Source: Lonsdalea populi
GTDB taxonomy: Bacteria > Pseudomonadota > Gammaproteobacteria > Enterobacterales > Enterobacteriaceae
DNA length: 64,000 nucleotides
Assembly (NCBI RefSeq): GCF_015999465.1
Contig: NZ_CP065534.1
Location: 1,922,001-1,986,000, forward strand
Direction: 5' to 3'
The position numbers and the translations under genes are program-made. Of this stretch, positions 54,361 to 63,054 are shown in pieces. Within the stretch, counting starts at the first letter, position 1; each line of letters opens with the position of its first letter. The notes below the pieces were generated by a model. The model did no database searches. It worked only from the letters and a program-made list of their open reading frames with translations, and was not told the DNA's origin.

Positions 54361-54858
54361 TCAACTGAGAGAATTGATGAAACTAAGTACATCACTGTTC
54401 GCCAGTTGAGTATTCAGCGTTGAGACAACGGCCCTTAACCCAGCTTCATCATCGGCATCAAACCGCTGATATTCCGGGCTATCAATGTCCAGTACGCCAA
54501 TGAGTTGTCCATTGACCACCAGCGGCAATACGATTTCTGCATTGCTTGCCGCATCACAGGCGATATGGCCGGGAAATGAGTGAACGTCCCCCACCCGCTG
54601 TACCTGTTTTTCCGTCATCGCCCGACCACACACGCCTTTACCCGCTGGAATGCGAACGCAAGCGACGCGCCCCTGAAACGGGCCAAGGAACAACGTGTCC
54701 CGCTCAAGCAGGTAAAAACCGGCCCAGTTTACGTGTTCGAGGCGTTCGAACAGCAAGGCGCTGCTGTTTGCCAGTATAGTAATAAAACGGTTTTCACCCG
54801 CGATCAGTGACGACAAATCCCTCACCAACTCTTCGTAAAATTCTTGTTTTTTCATCAT
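54361..54858 (-). CDS. msrC: Free methionine-(R)-sulfoxide reductase MsrC
   Basis: 165 residues, equal to E. coli YebR. It is a GAF-domain enzyme; the catalytic cysteines are in GRVACVRIPAGKGVCGRA and GHIACDAASNAEIV. It reduces free Met-R-sulfoxide. MKKQ could start one codon later. Divergent from rsmF, with yebS and yebT of E. coli missing between them. Confidence 0.96.
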   Translation of the reverse strand: MMKKQEFYEELVRDLSSLIAGENRFITILANSSALLFERLEHVNWAGFYLLERDTLFLGPFQGRVACVRIPAGKGVCGRAMTEKQVQRVGDVHSFPGHIACDAASNAEIVLPLVVNGQLIGVLDIDSPEYQRFDADDEAGLRAVVSTLNTQLANSDVLSFINSLS

Positions 54859-55137
54859 ACGGTAAGATTATCTTTCCAAACTGCCCGATGGCTTACACCA
54901 ACGTGCCATTAAATAAGTATATAGGCCAGGATGCTACTAGATTTCTTCACTAGCATAAAATCAACAAATGCAGTTCCGGCAGAATTTGAGATAGTCTTAC
55001 TTCCCAACAGACACCAATTGGAGTCCCAGCGGCCTCGCGCGTGCAGCGTCCAGGCTATAAAGGCCGTCCCCGGGACGGCTTGTCATAACTTTTATGCTAA
55101 AATCCGCGCTTTGCTTTTGCCCTAACGGAAATTGCCA

Positions 55138-56586
55138 GTGGCCAAACACATACCAGCAACGCTCTCAGCCGAATTTATCGATGCGACTCAGCGCATCATG
55201 CCAGGCCATCTGTCCATGGATGACTTCGTTGCGGCCTGCCAACGACCTCTGCGGCGCAGTATCCGGGTTAATACCCTCAAAATTAGCGTAACGGACTTCT
55301 GCGCATTTGCCTCCGCTCACGGGTGGAAGCTGGAACCCATTCCCTGGTGTGATACAGGATTTTGGATTTCGAATGCGGACGAAGAAGTCGTGCGGCTCGG
55401 CAATACGCTTGAACACCTCGCTGGATTGTTTTATATCCAGGAGGCCAGCTCGATGCTGCCCGTCAGCGCCCTGTTCTCTAACGGTTCTCAGCCGCAACGC
55501 GTGCTGGATGTGGCAGCAGCTCCCGGGTCCAAAACGACGCAAATCGCCGCATTGATGAATAATGAGGGCGGCATCGTCGCTAACGAGTACGCGGCCAGCC
55601 GGGTCAAAGTGTTGCATGCCAATTTGCACCGATGCGGCGTCAGTAATACCGCTCTGACGCATTTCGACGGACGCGTATTCGGCGGCGCGTTGCCGGAAAG
55701 CTTTGACGCAGTACTGCTGGATGCCCCCTGCTCGGGCGAAGGCGTGGTCAGAAAAGATCCCGCGGCGATGAGTCATTGGTCGCTGGAAAGCATCGCGAGC
55801 ATCGCTGCAACCCAGCGCGAGCTGATCGTGAGCGCGTTCCATGCGTTAAAGCCCGGAGGAGCGCTGATTTACTCCACCTGCACACTCAACCACCAGGAAA
55901 ACCAAGATGTTTGCCACTGGCTATTGGCACAATTCCCGGACGCTTGTGAGATTGAATCTTTAGGCAAGCTGTTCCATACGGCACATAAGGCTGCGACAGA
56001 GGACGGTTTTTTGCACGTATTCCCTCAGATTTTTGATAGCGAAGGGTTCTTCGTCGCACGCCTGAGAAAAACCGCCAGCATAGCTTCCTTGCCGCATCCC
56101 GGCTTCAAAACGGGCAAATTCCCGTTTAGTCCGCTGCATGGCAAAGTGGCGCAATCGTTGATTGCCGCAGCTCGCCAGCAGGGAATAGAGTGGAGTGAAG
56201 ACCAGCTTCAACTGTGGCAACGCGATGATGAAATCTGGCTATTCCCTAACGCGTTAACGCCATTGCTCGGAAAAGTCCGCTTTTCAAGAGTGGGTATCAA
56301 GCTAGCCGAGCGCTTCGCCAAAGGCTATCGCTGGCAGCATGAAGCCATTGTCGCGTTAGGAAATAAGATCGCCTCGGCAGCATTTGAACTGAATGCCGCA
56401 GAGGCCCAAGCCTGGTTTCAGGGAAAGGATGTGTATCCCGAAGCAATGCCCGATGTCAGTGAAGCTCTGCTGATTTGGCGCAATGCGCCTTTAGGGATAG
56501 CTAAACGGATAGGTAGCCGATTTAAAAATACGCTACCCCGCGAGTTGGTCCGCGATGGCGCCAGCGCCGTGCCTTATGGCGACTAA
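55138..56586 (+). CDS. rsmF: 16S rRNA (cytosine1407-C5)-methyltransferase RsmF
   Basis: 482 residues from GTG 55138 ([16 protein letters not shown]); a TTG two codons earlier is less likely. SAM motif [18 protein letters not shown], the two catalytic cysteine motifs [14 protein letters not shown] and [11 protein letters not shown], and the C-terminal PUA-like part with [14 protein letters not shown] and GYRWQHEA. It methylates C5 of C1407 in 16S rRNA. Confidence 0.97.
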   Translation: MAKHIPATLSAEFIDATQRIMPGHLSMDDFVAACQRPLRRSIRVNTLKISVTDFCAFASAHGWKLEPIPWCDTGFWISNADEEVVRLGNTLEHLAGLFYIQEASSMLPVSALFSNGSQPQRVLDVAAAPGSKTTQIAALMNNEGGIVANEYAASRVKVLHANLHRCGVSNTALTHFDGRVFGGALPESFDAVLLDAPCSGEGVVRKDPAAMSHWSLESIASIAATQRELIVSAFHALKPGGALIYSTCTLNHQENQDVCHWLLAQFPDACEIESLGKLFHTAHKAATEDGFLHVFPQIFDSEGFFVARLRKTASIASLPHPGFKTGKFPFSPLHGKVAQSLIAAARQQGIEWSEDQLQLWQRDDEIWLFPNALTPLLGKVRFSRVGIKLAERFAKGYRWQHEAIVALGNKIASAAFELNAAEAQAWFQGKDVYPEAMPDVSEALLIWRNAPLGIAKRIGSRFKNTLPRELVRDGASAVPYGD

Positions 56587-56599
56587 CCTCATCACGTCT

Positions 56600-56626
56600 G
56601 GGATGCTGATCCGGCATCCCCTTTTT
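56600..56626 (+). terminator. Terminator after rsmF
   Basis: GGGATGC / GCATCCC with a 7-nt loop, followed by CTTTTT, 13 bases past the rsmF stop. Confidence 0.9.
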
Positions 56627-56703
56627 CCCGCATTTTCAACTACACTTCCTGCGTTAGCCTGTTAGATCTTAAGCTCTCAGTCATACCAAGAGGAAGACAT
56701 CGC

Positions 56704-56895
56704 ATGTTCGCATTGGTGATTTTTGTCTGCTATTTGGGCGGGAGTTGTGAAGACCTGGTTGCGGGCGTTTATGAGACAGAAACACAATGTCTGAAAACCA
56801 TGAGTGAGCAACGTATTCGAAATGGTGGATGCTATCCCATTGAAGATTTTATCGACGGGTTCTGGCACCCGGCAAAAGAGTATCGAGATATGTAA
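56704..56895 (+). CDS. yebW: DUF1482 small protein YebW
   Basis: 63 residues, equal to E. coli YebW. MFALVIFVCYLGGSCEDLV and NGGCYPIEDFIDGFWHPAKEY are the conserved parts, with four cysteines. Function unknown. GAGGAAG precedes the ATG. yebV, between rsmF and yebW in E. coli, is absent. Confidence 0.93.
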   Translation: MFALVIFVCYLGGSCEDLVAGVYETETQCLKTMSEQRIRNGGCYPIEDFIDGFWHPAKEYRDM

Positions 56896-57077
56896 CGACC
56901 CGCTATGGCCCCTACTGCATCACAAGCCAAGGCGGAAAAATCACCAGGCACTGCGGCTAAGATGCGGCGAACACACCTCCCACTTACACGCTAAGCTCCT
57001 TTGTTAATCCCGCTCCAGCCAATGGATAACCATTTCAATTGCGTGAGGCAGAGCGAAACGATAGACGCTTCACTCCG

Positions 57078-57947
57078 TCAAGCATTACGGGTGATCGTGA
57101 GCAGTACCAGCCCTACTGGCGAAACTTCATCCGCGCCGCACTGAAACTGAGCAGCGTTGCCGGTAACGGAGATCTTCTTCCCCGGCAGCAGAGAAACGTC
57201 ATAGATGTCGTTTCTGCCGTCTATGTCTAGCAGCCAGCGTCCGTTCCCCAGGCAGGACACGCCGGTGTCCACCAGCCATGACGCCGTAGTCCCTTCCACG
57301 AGGAGAGGTGAATGCACGCCAGCAGGTAAGAATGCGTTATCCGCTTTCCAGTCACATGACTCCTGCAATTTACCGGCCTTGAGCGTCTTCCGCGGCACCA
57401 GAACGGTATCTCCCGTGTCGTTTGCATCGTGATGTCCTATATGGTGGGGAGATCCTTTACCTATCGCCAACCACTCCAGCGATACCCCAGTATCCAGCGC
57501 GCACGCCACCACAACGTCACCCGGAAAGAAATCACGACGGATCCAGGTGCTGATAGTGCCTGGCGCAATATCCAGCAGCTCACCGAGCTCTTTTTGCGTG
57601 CTAAAGCCATAGGCATCAAGCATACGCCGTAACACCGCTCGGCCGCCTGAAGCCAAAATCTGATCATAGAGCGCTTTGCCCTTAAGGTTCACGTCTTGAT
57701 GCAGCATCTCAGGCGTATCGATAAATTCGCCGGTCACCAACCACCCCGCATCGACGCCATTATCAAGCGCGCATTTGAGGATAATATTGCCGGGGATACT
57801 GCCTCGCTGAACCCAATTGCTAATGGTATTTGCCGGAATGCCTGTTGCTTCGCTCAATTCCTTTTGTGTTTTTACCCCATAGCTTGACAGGATTCGCCCC
57901 AGCATAGACACCGTTGCTGTGGTATTACTTTCTCTGTTCAAAAACAC
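57078..57947 (-). CDS. CI-type repressor with two tandem helix-turn-helix domains
   Basis: 289 residues. Two copies of the Bacteriophage-CI HTH domain follow each other: residues ~12-80 (MLGRILSSYGVKTQKELSEA, NTISNWVQRGSIPG, GVDAGWLVTGE) and ~103-167 (RRMLDAYGFSTQKELGELLD, GTISTWIRRDFFPG, GVSLEWLAIGKG). The C-terminal ~85 residues (LVDTGVSCLGNGRWLLDIDG, DVSLLPGKKISVTG, VGLVLLTI) resemble the S24/LexA C-terminal fold, but I do not see a clear Ser-Lys protease pair or Ala-Gly cleavage site. The start is uncertain: GTG 57945-57947, TTG two codons on, or ATG at residue 15. Phage 186 CI is a member of the same HTH family. Target unknown. Confidence 0.8.
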   Translation of the reverse strand: MFLNRESNTTATVSMLGRILSSYGVKTQKELSEATGIPANTISNWVQRGSIPGNIILKCALDNGVDAGWLVTGEFIDTPEMLHQDVNLKGKALYDQILASGGRAVLRRMLDAYGFSTQKELGELLDIAPGTISTWIRRDFFPGDVVVACALDTGVSLEWLAIGKGSPHHIGHHDANDTGDTVLVPRKTLKAGKLQESCDWKADNAFLPAGVHSPLLVEGTTASWLVDTGVSCLGNGRWLLDIDGRNDIYDVSLLPGKKISVTGNAAQFQCGADEVSPVGLVLLTITRNA

Positions 57948-58351
57948 CTCTTGAGCATGGAAATAGATGCGTTGTATGTCTTAACCGCCCTAAAAACCGT
58001 CACCGCTGCAATTGTCGAAGAAAAATCATGCGGCGTCTGATGATATTACAATTTTATCCCTTCCCAGCATGAAAATAATGAGGCCTTTTATCCAAAATTC
58101 CAGTGCAAAGGCTCAGTTAACTTACTTACTAATTGAAAAAATTGCCGCATTCGACCGCAAACCCGGCTTTTCAAGCTTCACAAGGATAAACGATGTAACG
58201 ATTCATTTTTAATCAATGTGTTATAATCATAGATCCCGTCTTTAGCTGTAAGAAGCCGCCTCTGAAACCCCGTGGACAGTTATGGGTTGACGAATATAGC
58301 ATTCTATAAAATACTGTATATAAATACAGTCATAAAAACAGGCAGACTATT
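57948..58351. promoter_or_regulatory. Divergent region between the CI-type repressor and the SOS-boxed gene
   Basis: 404 bases, AT-rich. It must hold the repressor promoter; a -35-like TTGACG lies at 58287-58292 and a LexA box at 58314-58329 in front of the rightward gene. A 66-codon TTG-started frame at 58012-58212 has no homologue I know and is not called. Confidence 0.5.
58314..58329 (+). promoter_or_regulatory. Near-consensus LexA (SOS) box
   Basis: CTGTATATAAATACAG; with flanks TACTGTATATAAATACAGTC, differing from the 20-base LexA consensus TACTGTATATATATACAGTA at only two positions. It ends 22 bases before the GTG of the 73-aa gene. Confidence 0.92.
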
Positions 58352-58573
58352 GTGGAACATCTCAAAAACCAAGAATTGACACTGGCCAGAATCAGGCTGA
58401 TTGCGGATATGACGTTAATATCTCAAATCCGTCCTGACGAGATGCAAGCAGCGATATCGTTGATTGCCGATCTGGCTCATGGTGCGGTAGAAACGGAAGA
58501 CTTCCAACAGGCGCTACAGGATAGCGGCGACATTCAATGGTTCAAAGCCTGGTTCGAGCAGCACTCCATTTAG
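58352..58573 (+). CDS. Unknown 73-aa protein, predicted LexA-controlled
   Basis: 73 residues from GTG 58352 with an AGG-containing site nine bases upstream. Starts MEHLKNQELTLARIRLIADM and ends FKAWFEQHSI; predicted helical, acidic, no Cys, no membrane segment. I do not recognise a family; it is not DinI, YebG, TisB or SymE. The strong SOS box just upstream and the divergent CI-type repressor next door suggest a phage-derived DNA-damage switch, possibly an anti-repressor like Tum of phage 186. That role is inference. Confidence 0.7.
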   Translation: MEHLKNQELTLARIRLIADMTLISQIRPDEMQAAISLIADLAHGAVETEDFQQALQDSGDIQWFKAWFEQHSI

Positions 58574-58770
58574 ACAAGATCCCCCACGGCATCCCTTAAT
58601 GGCTGAATGTTGCAGACAAGGTATAATCTTGGTCGACTACATTCACTTGCCGCCATTTACGACATTTATCATCATCGACGTAGAGGTTAATGAATCTATT
58701 TTCTTTATACGACCCATTAAAAATAGTTCCATTTCTACTTGATGTCTATTGACCAGATGACGATTCCTAC

Positions 58771-58800
58771 TAAAGGCTATTAAAGGCTATTAAAGGCTAT
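58771..58800. repeat. Three direct copies of a 10-bp unit
   Basis: TAAAGGCTAT occurs three times head to tail without mismatch, followed by a degenerate TTGGG. It may be a slippage product or an operator array. Confidence 0.9.
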
Positions 58801-58906
58801 TTGGGATTCTCTGGGTTGGTCATTTGATGAAAAACTGACACTCCCGCCTCATTACCTCTATTGGTGATATTCCGTTTTTCACCTAAAAAAACAGGGAATT
58901 CACGCA

Positions 58907-59107
58907 ATGCGCAATGTTATCAGAAGCATAAGAAATGGGAGTATTGATATTTCATCAACCCCTCCCCTTTTATTTCTCAAACCCTCTGAAAAAAACTTCC
59001 GCTCATTAAACCGGATAAAAAAACACCTTTTTTATTGTCTTATATTCATGCTTATCCCGCTGATCATATTACCAATCCCTGTACTGAAAACATTCACCAA
59101 GCAGTAG
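58907..59107 (+). CDS. Possible small membrane protein (66 aa), unknown
   Basis: ATG start with AGGGAA nine bases upstream. A basic N-terminal half (RNVIRSIRNGS, SEKNFRSLNRIKKH) is followed by one hydrophobic helix LFYCLIFMLIPLIILPIPVL and a short polar tail. No homologue recognised. Could be chance in AT-rich DNA. Confidence 0.3.
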   Translation: MRNVIRSIRNGSIDISSTPPLLFLKPSEKNFRSLNRIKKHLFYCLIFMLIPLIILPIPVLKTFTKQ

Positions 59108-59424
59108 CTGATAATATAATTTCGAACCAGAGCATGGCAAAAATGAATATAAAGTAGCTACACACCTATTTAATTTTAGGAAATAATTGATACCGTGCGC
59201 GCCTTTATCACATGATAACTTCACATATTGAAGTTCCATTGCTTATCTTACGGGGTCAATAGTGGTGCGATATCATATCCCGCAGGTGTGATGCTATTAT
59301 GCGATAAAGAAATGAGGACCAGGAAAAAGCTTGGAGCAGCAGGATAAACAATACCTGCACCGGTTCTCCAGCGTCTGGTTCCCGGCCACCTCCACCCTGG
59401 CGCTCAAGACAATACTGCTGAGGT

Positions 59425-60768
59425 TCAATGAATGAAAGCGACGGAACGATGACGACAGACAAACTGACCTTTCGCCAAAATCATCAAGGCCGTCAGAAAA
59501 GCCGGTAGTGCCAGAACAGCAAACATCACACCGAAGCTCCATTCCATGCCCAGCACCTGTGCACCGGCAAATGCGCTTATGATGGCGCCCATCCGCCCAA
59601 CGCCGTGCATCCATCCCGAACCAGTCGCACGCGCGATCGTCGGATAGAAACGTGCGGAAAGCGCATTCATGCCGGTATTCGCGCCGTTAAGGCAAAAACC
59701 ACTGAACGATGCCAGCAAAGCCAGTAAAACAAAATAGGATTCCGACAGCCCGATCAGCGCCGTCGCCACACCGCCCACCGCATAGATAACGCCAAGGGCC
59801 AGATGCGGATTGATACGATCCATTAGCCAACCGGCGAACAGCGAGCCGAAAGCGCCGCCGAACTGATACAAAGCGGTGATGACCGTCGCCTGAGTGACCG
59901 TCATCCCCGCCTCTTTGATCACAGTAGGTAGCCAACTGCCTAACAAGTACACCATAAACAACCCGAGGAAATAGCCGCCCCACAGCATGAAACTGCCAAA
60001 ACGGTACTCTTTAGACAGCACTAACCGCATGGCGAACAACGCTTTTTTGTTTTCAGCAGGCATAGCGAACCGAGTGCCGAGTTGGCTAACACCCGGCGCA
60101 ATTTTGTCGACGATGCGGTGAATGCGTTCAGAATTCGCGCGTTTGGTCACCAGAAATCTGACGGACTCAGGCAGTTTGACCACCAAAAACGGCAGCAGCA
60201 GCAGCGGCAAAATGCCTCCCATGATAAGAACCGTATGCCAGCCCCACTTTGGGATCAGCCAGGAAGCGGCAAACCCACCCGCCGCCGCGCCCACGCTAAA
60301 GCCGCAAAACACGATGGTGATGATAAACGAGCGTTTTTTTTCCGGCGCATATTCCGCAACCAGCGTTCCTACGTTGGGCATAGCGGCCCCCAGCCCCAGC
60401 CCGGTCAGGAAGCGGAAAATTACCAGGTGCTGTACATTTTGGGAGAACGCTGCTAACAGCGTCCATAAGCCGAATAGGAATACGCTGCTGATGATGACCA
60501 CTTTGCGTCCACGCCAGTCGGCCAGAGGTCCAGAAATCATGGCCCCCAGAGCCAGCCCCACCAATGCCGCGCTGATGACAATTGCCAGCTCAGCGTTGCC
60601 AATTCCCCACGCTGCTTTGAGCGAAGGACCGATAAAGCCCATGATGGCGATATCCATACCGTCCAATGCAATAATGCAGAATGAAAGGATGATAATCAGC
60701 TTTTGATAGGCGCCGAGGGGGCGTTCGTTAATGAGCTGGCGAACGTCTAAGGGGGTGGAACCTGTCAC
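59425..60768 (-). CDS. MFS transporter, aromatic acid:H+ symporter (AAHS) type
   Basis: 447 residues from GTG 60766-60768 with GGAG seven bases upstream. Twelve helices; helix 1 has the DGMD motif (IIALDGMDIAIMGFIGPSL) and the loop after helix 2 GPLADWRGRK, both typical of the PcaK/MucK/MhpT group that imports benzoate-like acids. The last ~15 residues (KGQFVCRHRSVAFIH) are unlike the family and may be a replaced tail. No aromatic catabolic genes are nearby, so the substrate is unknown. Confidence 0.87.
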   Translation of the reverse strand: MTGSTPLDVRQLINERPLGAYQKLIIILSFCIIALDGMDIAIMGFIGPSLKAAWGIGNAELAIVISAALVGLALGAMISGPLADWRGRKVVIISSVFLFGLWTLLAAFSQNVQHLVIFRFLTGLGLGAAMPNVGTLVAEYAPEKKRSFIITIVFCGFSVGAAAGGFAASWLIPKWGWHTVLIMGGILPLLLLPFLVVKLPESVRFLVTKRANSERIHRIVDKIAPGVSQLGTRFAMPAENKKALFAMRLVLSKEYRFGSFMLWGGYFLGLFMVYLLGSWLPTVIKEAGMTVTQATVITALYQFGGAFGSLFAGWLMDRINPHLALGVIYAVGGVATALIGLSESYFVLLALLASFSGFCLNGANTGMNALSARFYPTIARATGSGWMHGVGRMGAIISAFAGAQVLGMEWSFGVMFAVLALPAFLTALMILAKGQFVCRHRSVAFIH

Positions 60769-61184
60769 GCTTAGTCTCCAATAACTCTTCTTCGGGCTGT
60801 TAACCTGGGCTTACACTGTAAACAAATATTTCCGACAGTAAAACAGCCCGACCATAATAAATTTGCTGTCCAGACGGATTCCGTGACGTAGCGCGCAGAT
60901 GATATCCAACGCGCTCCGCCAATGAAAGCACCAAACCAATACCTGCTCTTTTTAGACCCAAGCAGAGAAAAACTCATAATGTGAATTATTTAAGTCACAA
61001 CACCGAGTTACTCTTCACGAGGGGTAAGTAACTTTATTTCTTAAAAACAATATATTACATATAATTCACCGAAAAATACGAAGATATGAATTTATTTTTT
61101 TCGAAATTTATTTGCAAATTCAAACGGAAAATTTCACCATAAAAGATATGTTGAATAGATGAATCTGTTTAAGGAGATACCACC
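60769..61184. other. AT-rich region between the MFS gene and ogr
   Basis: 416 bases; strongly A/T-rich from 60985 to 61165. It should hold the promoters of both divergent genes. No site or gene named with confidence. Confidence 0.5.
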
Positions 61185-61394
61185 ATGATGCATTGCCCTT
61201 TATGCCACCATGCCGCCCATGCGCGTTCCAGCCGATATCTGTCGGATGGCGCCAAGGAGCGCTACCACCAATGTACCAACGTCAATTGCGGGCATACATT
61301 CGTTACACTGGAAGCCGTCACCCGTTCGATCATGGTGCCAGGCAAAGTCGACCCCGTAGAGGCCCCCGCCGGTAACCCGCCTCCGCCGCCCTAA
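61185..61394 (+). CDS. ogr: Ogr/Delta-like zinc-finger late activator (P2-type)
   Basis: 69 residues. MHCPLCHHAAHARSSRYLSD, KERYHQCTNVNCGHTFVTLE: the four zinc cysteines (CPLC ... CTNVNC) and most of the sequence match phage P2 Ogr, which turns on P2 late genes. The C-terminus ends in a proline run (NPPPPP). AAGGAGATACCACC precedes the ATG. No other P2 structural or replication gene is in the window, so it is an orphan from a P2-like prophage. Confidence 0.9.
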   Translation: MMHCPLCHHAAHARSSRYLSDGAKERYHQCTNVNCGHTFVTLEAVTRSIMVPGKVDPVEAPAGNPPPPP

Positions 61395-61734
61395 TTACTC
61401 CATCATCCCTACCGGGTTAGGGGGGCGGTTTTCCCCCTCCCGTGCGATTTCTTGAGACCCACCGTTTCCCGCGTAGTCTCAATCATCTTCGACCTTTCAG
61501 TCGCCCGCTTTATTGACGCCCGCCGGCCCCTGCTTTTAGTATCAAGTGGCGTTTACTGATTTTCAGCCACTTGCACACAGATCAGTCCCCATGCAGGACT
61601 GCGCCAGCAAGAAGACGAATTGCTGCCGCAGGAGAACACACTCAAAAATCAGCCGATGTTTTCCATTGCCATCAATGAATGTTCTGAGACCTTATTTATG
61701 GACAAATCTATCGAATCTTTTCATGGAGGAGTGA
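61395..61734. other. Intergenic region before guaD
   Basis: 340 bases. GGGGG/CCCCC arms at about 61419-61439 may end ogr transcription. CAAGTGGC (61543-61550) and GCCACTTG (61566-61573) form a perfect 8-bp inverted repeat. A small open frame with ATG at 61656 runs to a stop at 61742, overlapping the guaD start. Confidence 0.5.
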
Positions 61735-63054
61735 ATGATTGATGCCGTTGAAACTCAGGCGTACCGCGCCAGCCTGCTTTATTTCACCGCCGACCCACGG
61801 CACCACCCAGAAGAAGCCACCCACTTTATTGACGATGGTTTGTTGATTGTCCGGAATGGTAAGGTGCTAAAGGCGATGAATTATGCAGACGTCGCCGCCG
61901 ACGAATTGGTCCCTATGGCGGTAAGGGATTATCGGGGTCAGTTGATCATGCCCGGCTTCATCGATACTCACGTCCATTTTCCCCAGGTCGAAATGATCGC
62001 CTCCTACGGTGAACAACTGCTGGAATGGCTGAATACCTATACGTTCCCGACCGAGCAAAAATATGCGGATGCCGACTATGCCCACCAAATGTCCCACGTG
62101 TTTATCCGTGAACTCCTGCGACACGGCACCACCAGCGCGATGGTTTTTGCGACGATGCATCCCCAGTCCGTCGACGCGCTATTTAGCGCGGCGGCAGATA
62201 AAGCGATGAGGCTGATTACCGGAAAAGTGATGATGGATCGTCACGCGCCTGCCGCGCTGTGCGATGACGCGCAACAAAGCTATCAGGACAGCCGAGCCCT
62301 GATTCGAAAATGGCATCATCATGGGCGGCTGCTGTATGCGGTAACGCCACGTTTTGCGCCGACTTCAACGCCGGAACAATTAAGACTGGCGGGTGAACTG
62401 CTGCGCGAGTTTCCGGACGTTTATATGCAAACGCATCTTAGTGAGAACAAGCAGGAAATCGCCTGGGTCAAATCCTTATTTCCCGAGCATCGCCACTATC
62501 TGGATGTCTATCACCATCACGGTCTGACCGGCCCTCGTTGTCTGTTCGCACACGCCCTTCATCTCGAAAAAGACGAAGTTGACACCTTGTCTAGCAGTCG
62601 CTCCTCCGTCGCCTTCTGCCCAAGTTCCAACCTGTTTCTGGGCAGCGGATTGTTTCCATTACACTCGCTGAAAGCAGCCGGAATCCGCGTGGGTATGGGA
62701 ACGGATGTCGGAGCAGGCACCAGTTTATCGCTGCTGCAAACGCTGAACGAGGGTTACAAGGTGCAACAGTTGCTGGGCGAGAGACTGTCCGCCCGAGAAG
62801 GTTTGTACCAGGCGACGTTAGGAGGCGCGGAGGCGCTGTCATTGGATGACAAGCTGGGAAACTTCCTGCCGGGCAAAGAAGCGGATTTCGTCGTACTCGA
62901 CTGGGCGAACACGCCATTGCAGCAACTACGCCAGGATCGGGCGACCACGCTGGATGAGAAACTGTTTGCCTTAATGATGCAAGGCGATGACCGCAATGTG
63001 GCCAAAACTTACGTTAACGGCGCCTGCGTCCACACACGCGAAGAGTCGGCATGA
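61735..63054 (+). CDS. guaD: Guanine deaminase GuaD
   Basis: 439 residues, equal to E. coli. Amidohydrolase fold with zinc ligands in FIDTHVHFPQ, MQTHLSEN, LFAHALHL and GMGTDVGAGTSLSLL. It converts guanine to xanthine and ammonia. GGAGGAG precedes the ATG. In E. coli it is next to purine transport genes; here it is alone beside phage remnants. Confidence 0.97.
   Translation: MIDAVETQAYRASLLYFTADPRHHPEEATHFIDDGLLIVRNGKVLKAMNYADVAADELVPMAVRDYRGQLIMPGFIDTHVHFPQVEMIASYGEQLLEWLNTYTFPTEQKYADADYAHQMSHVFIRELLRHGTTSAMVFATMHPQSVDALFSAAADKAMRLITGKVMMDRHAPAALCDDAQQSYQDSRALIRKWHHHGRLLYAVTPRFAPTSTPEQLRLAGELLREFPDVYMQTHLSENKQEIAWVKSLFPEHRHYLDVYHHHGLTGPRCLFAHALHLEKDEVDTLSSSRSSVAFCPSSNLFLGSGLFPLHSLKAAGIRVGMGTDVGAGTSLSLLQTLNEGYKVQQLLGERLSAREGLYQATLGGAEALSLDDKLGNFLPGKEADFVVLDWANTPLQQLRQDRATTLDEKLFALMMQGDDRNVAKTYVNGACVHTREESA

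Larger units (their letters stand above)
58574..59424. other. AT-rich accessory DNA
   Basis: 851 bases. It contains a triple 10-bp repeat (58771-58800), a possible 66-aa gene (58907-59107) and AACTTC/GAAGTT inverted arms near 59210-59230. Base composition is clearly richer in A/T than the flanking housekeeping genes. No integrase, att site or insertion-sequence end recognised. Confidence 0.5.

Noticed and set aside
56896..57077. SdsR/RyeA small RNA after yebW
   Set aside because: In E. coli these lie near pphA beyond yebW. I found neither the SdsR 3' hairpin nor pphA here.
58012..58212. 66-codon TTG-started frame between the repressor and the SOS gene
   Set aside because: Weak start, AT-rich promoter DNA and no recognisable sequence.
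58771..58800. CRISPR-like repeat
   Set aside because: Units are 10 bp and contiguous, with no spacers and no cas genes.
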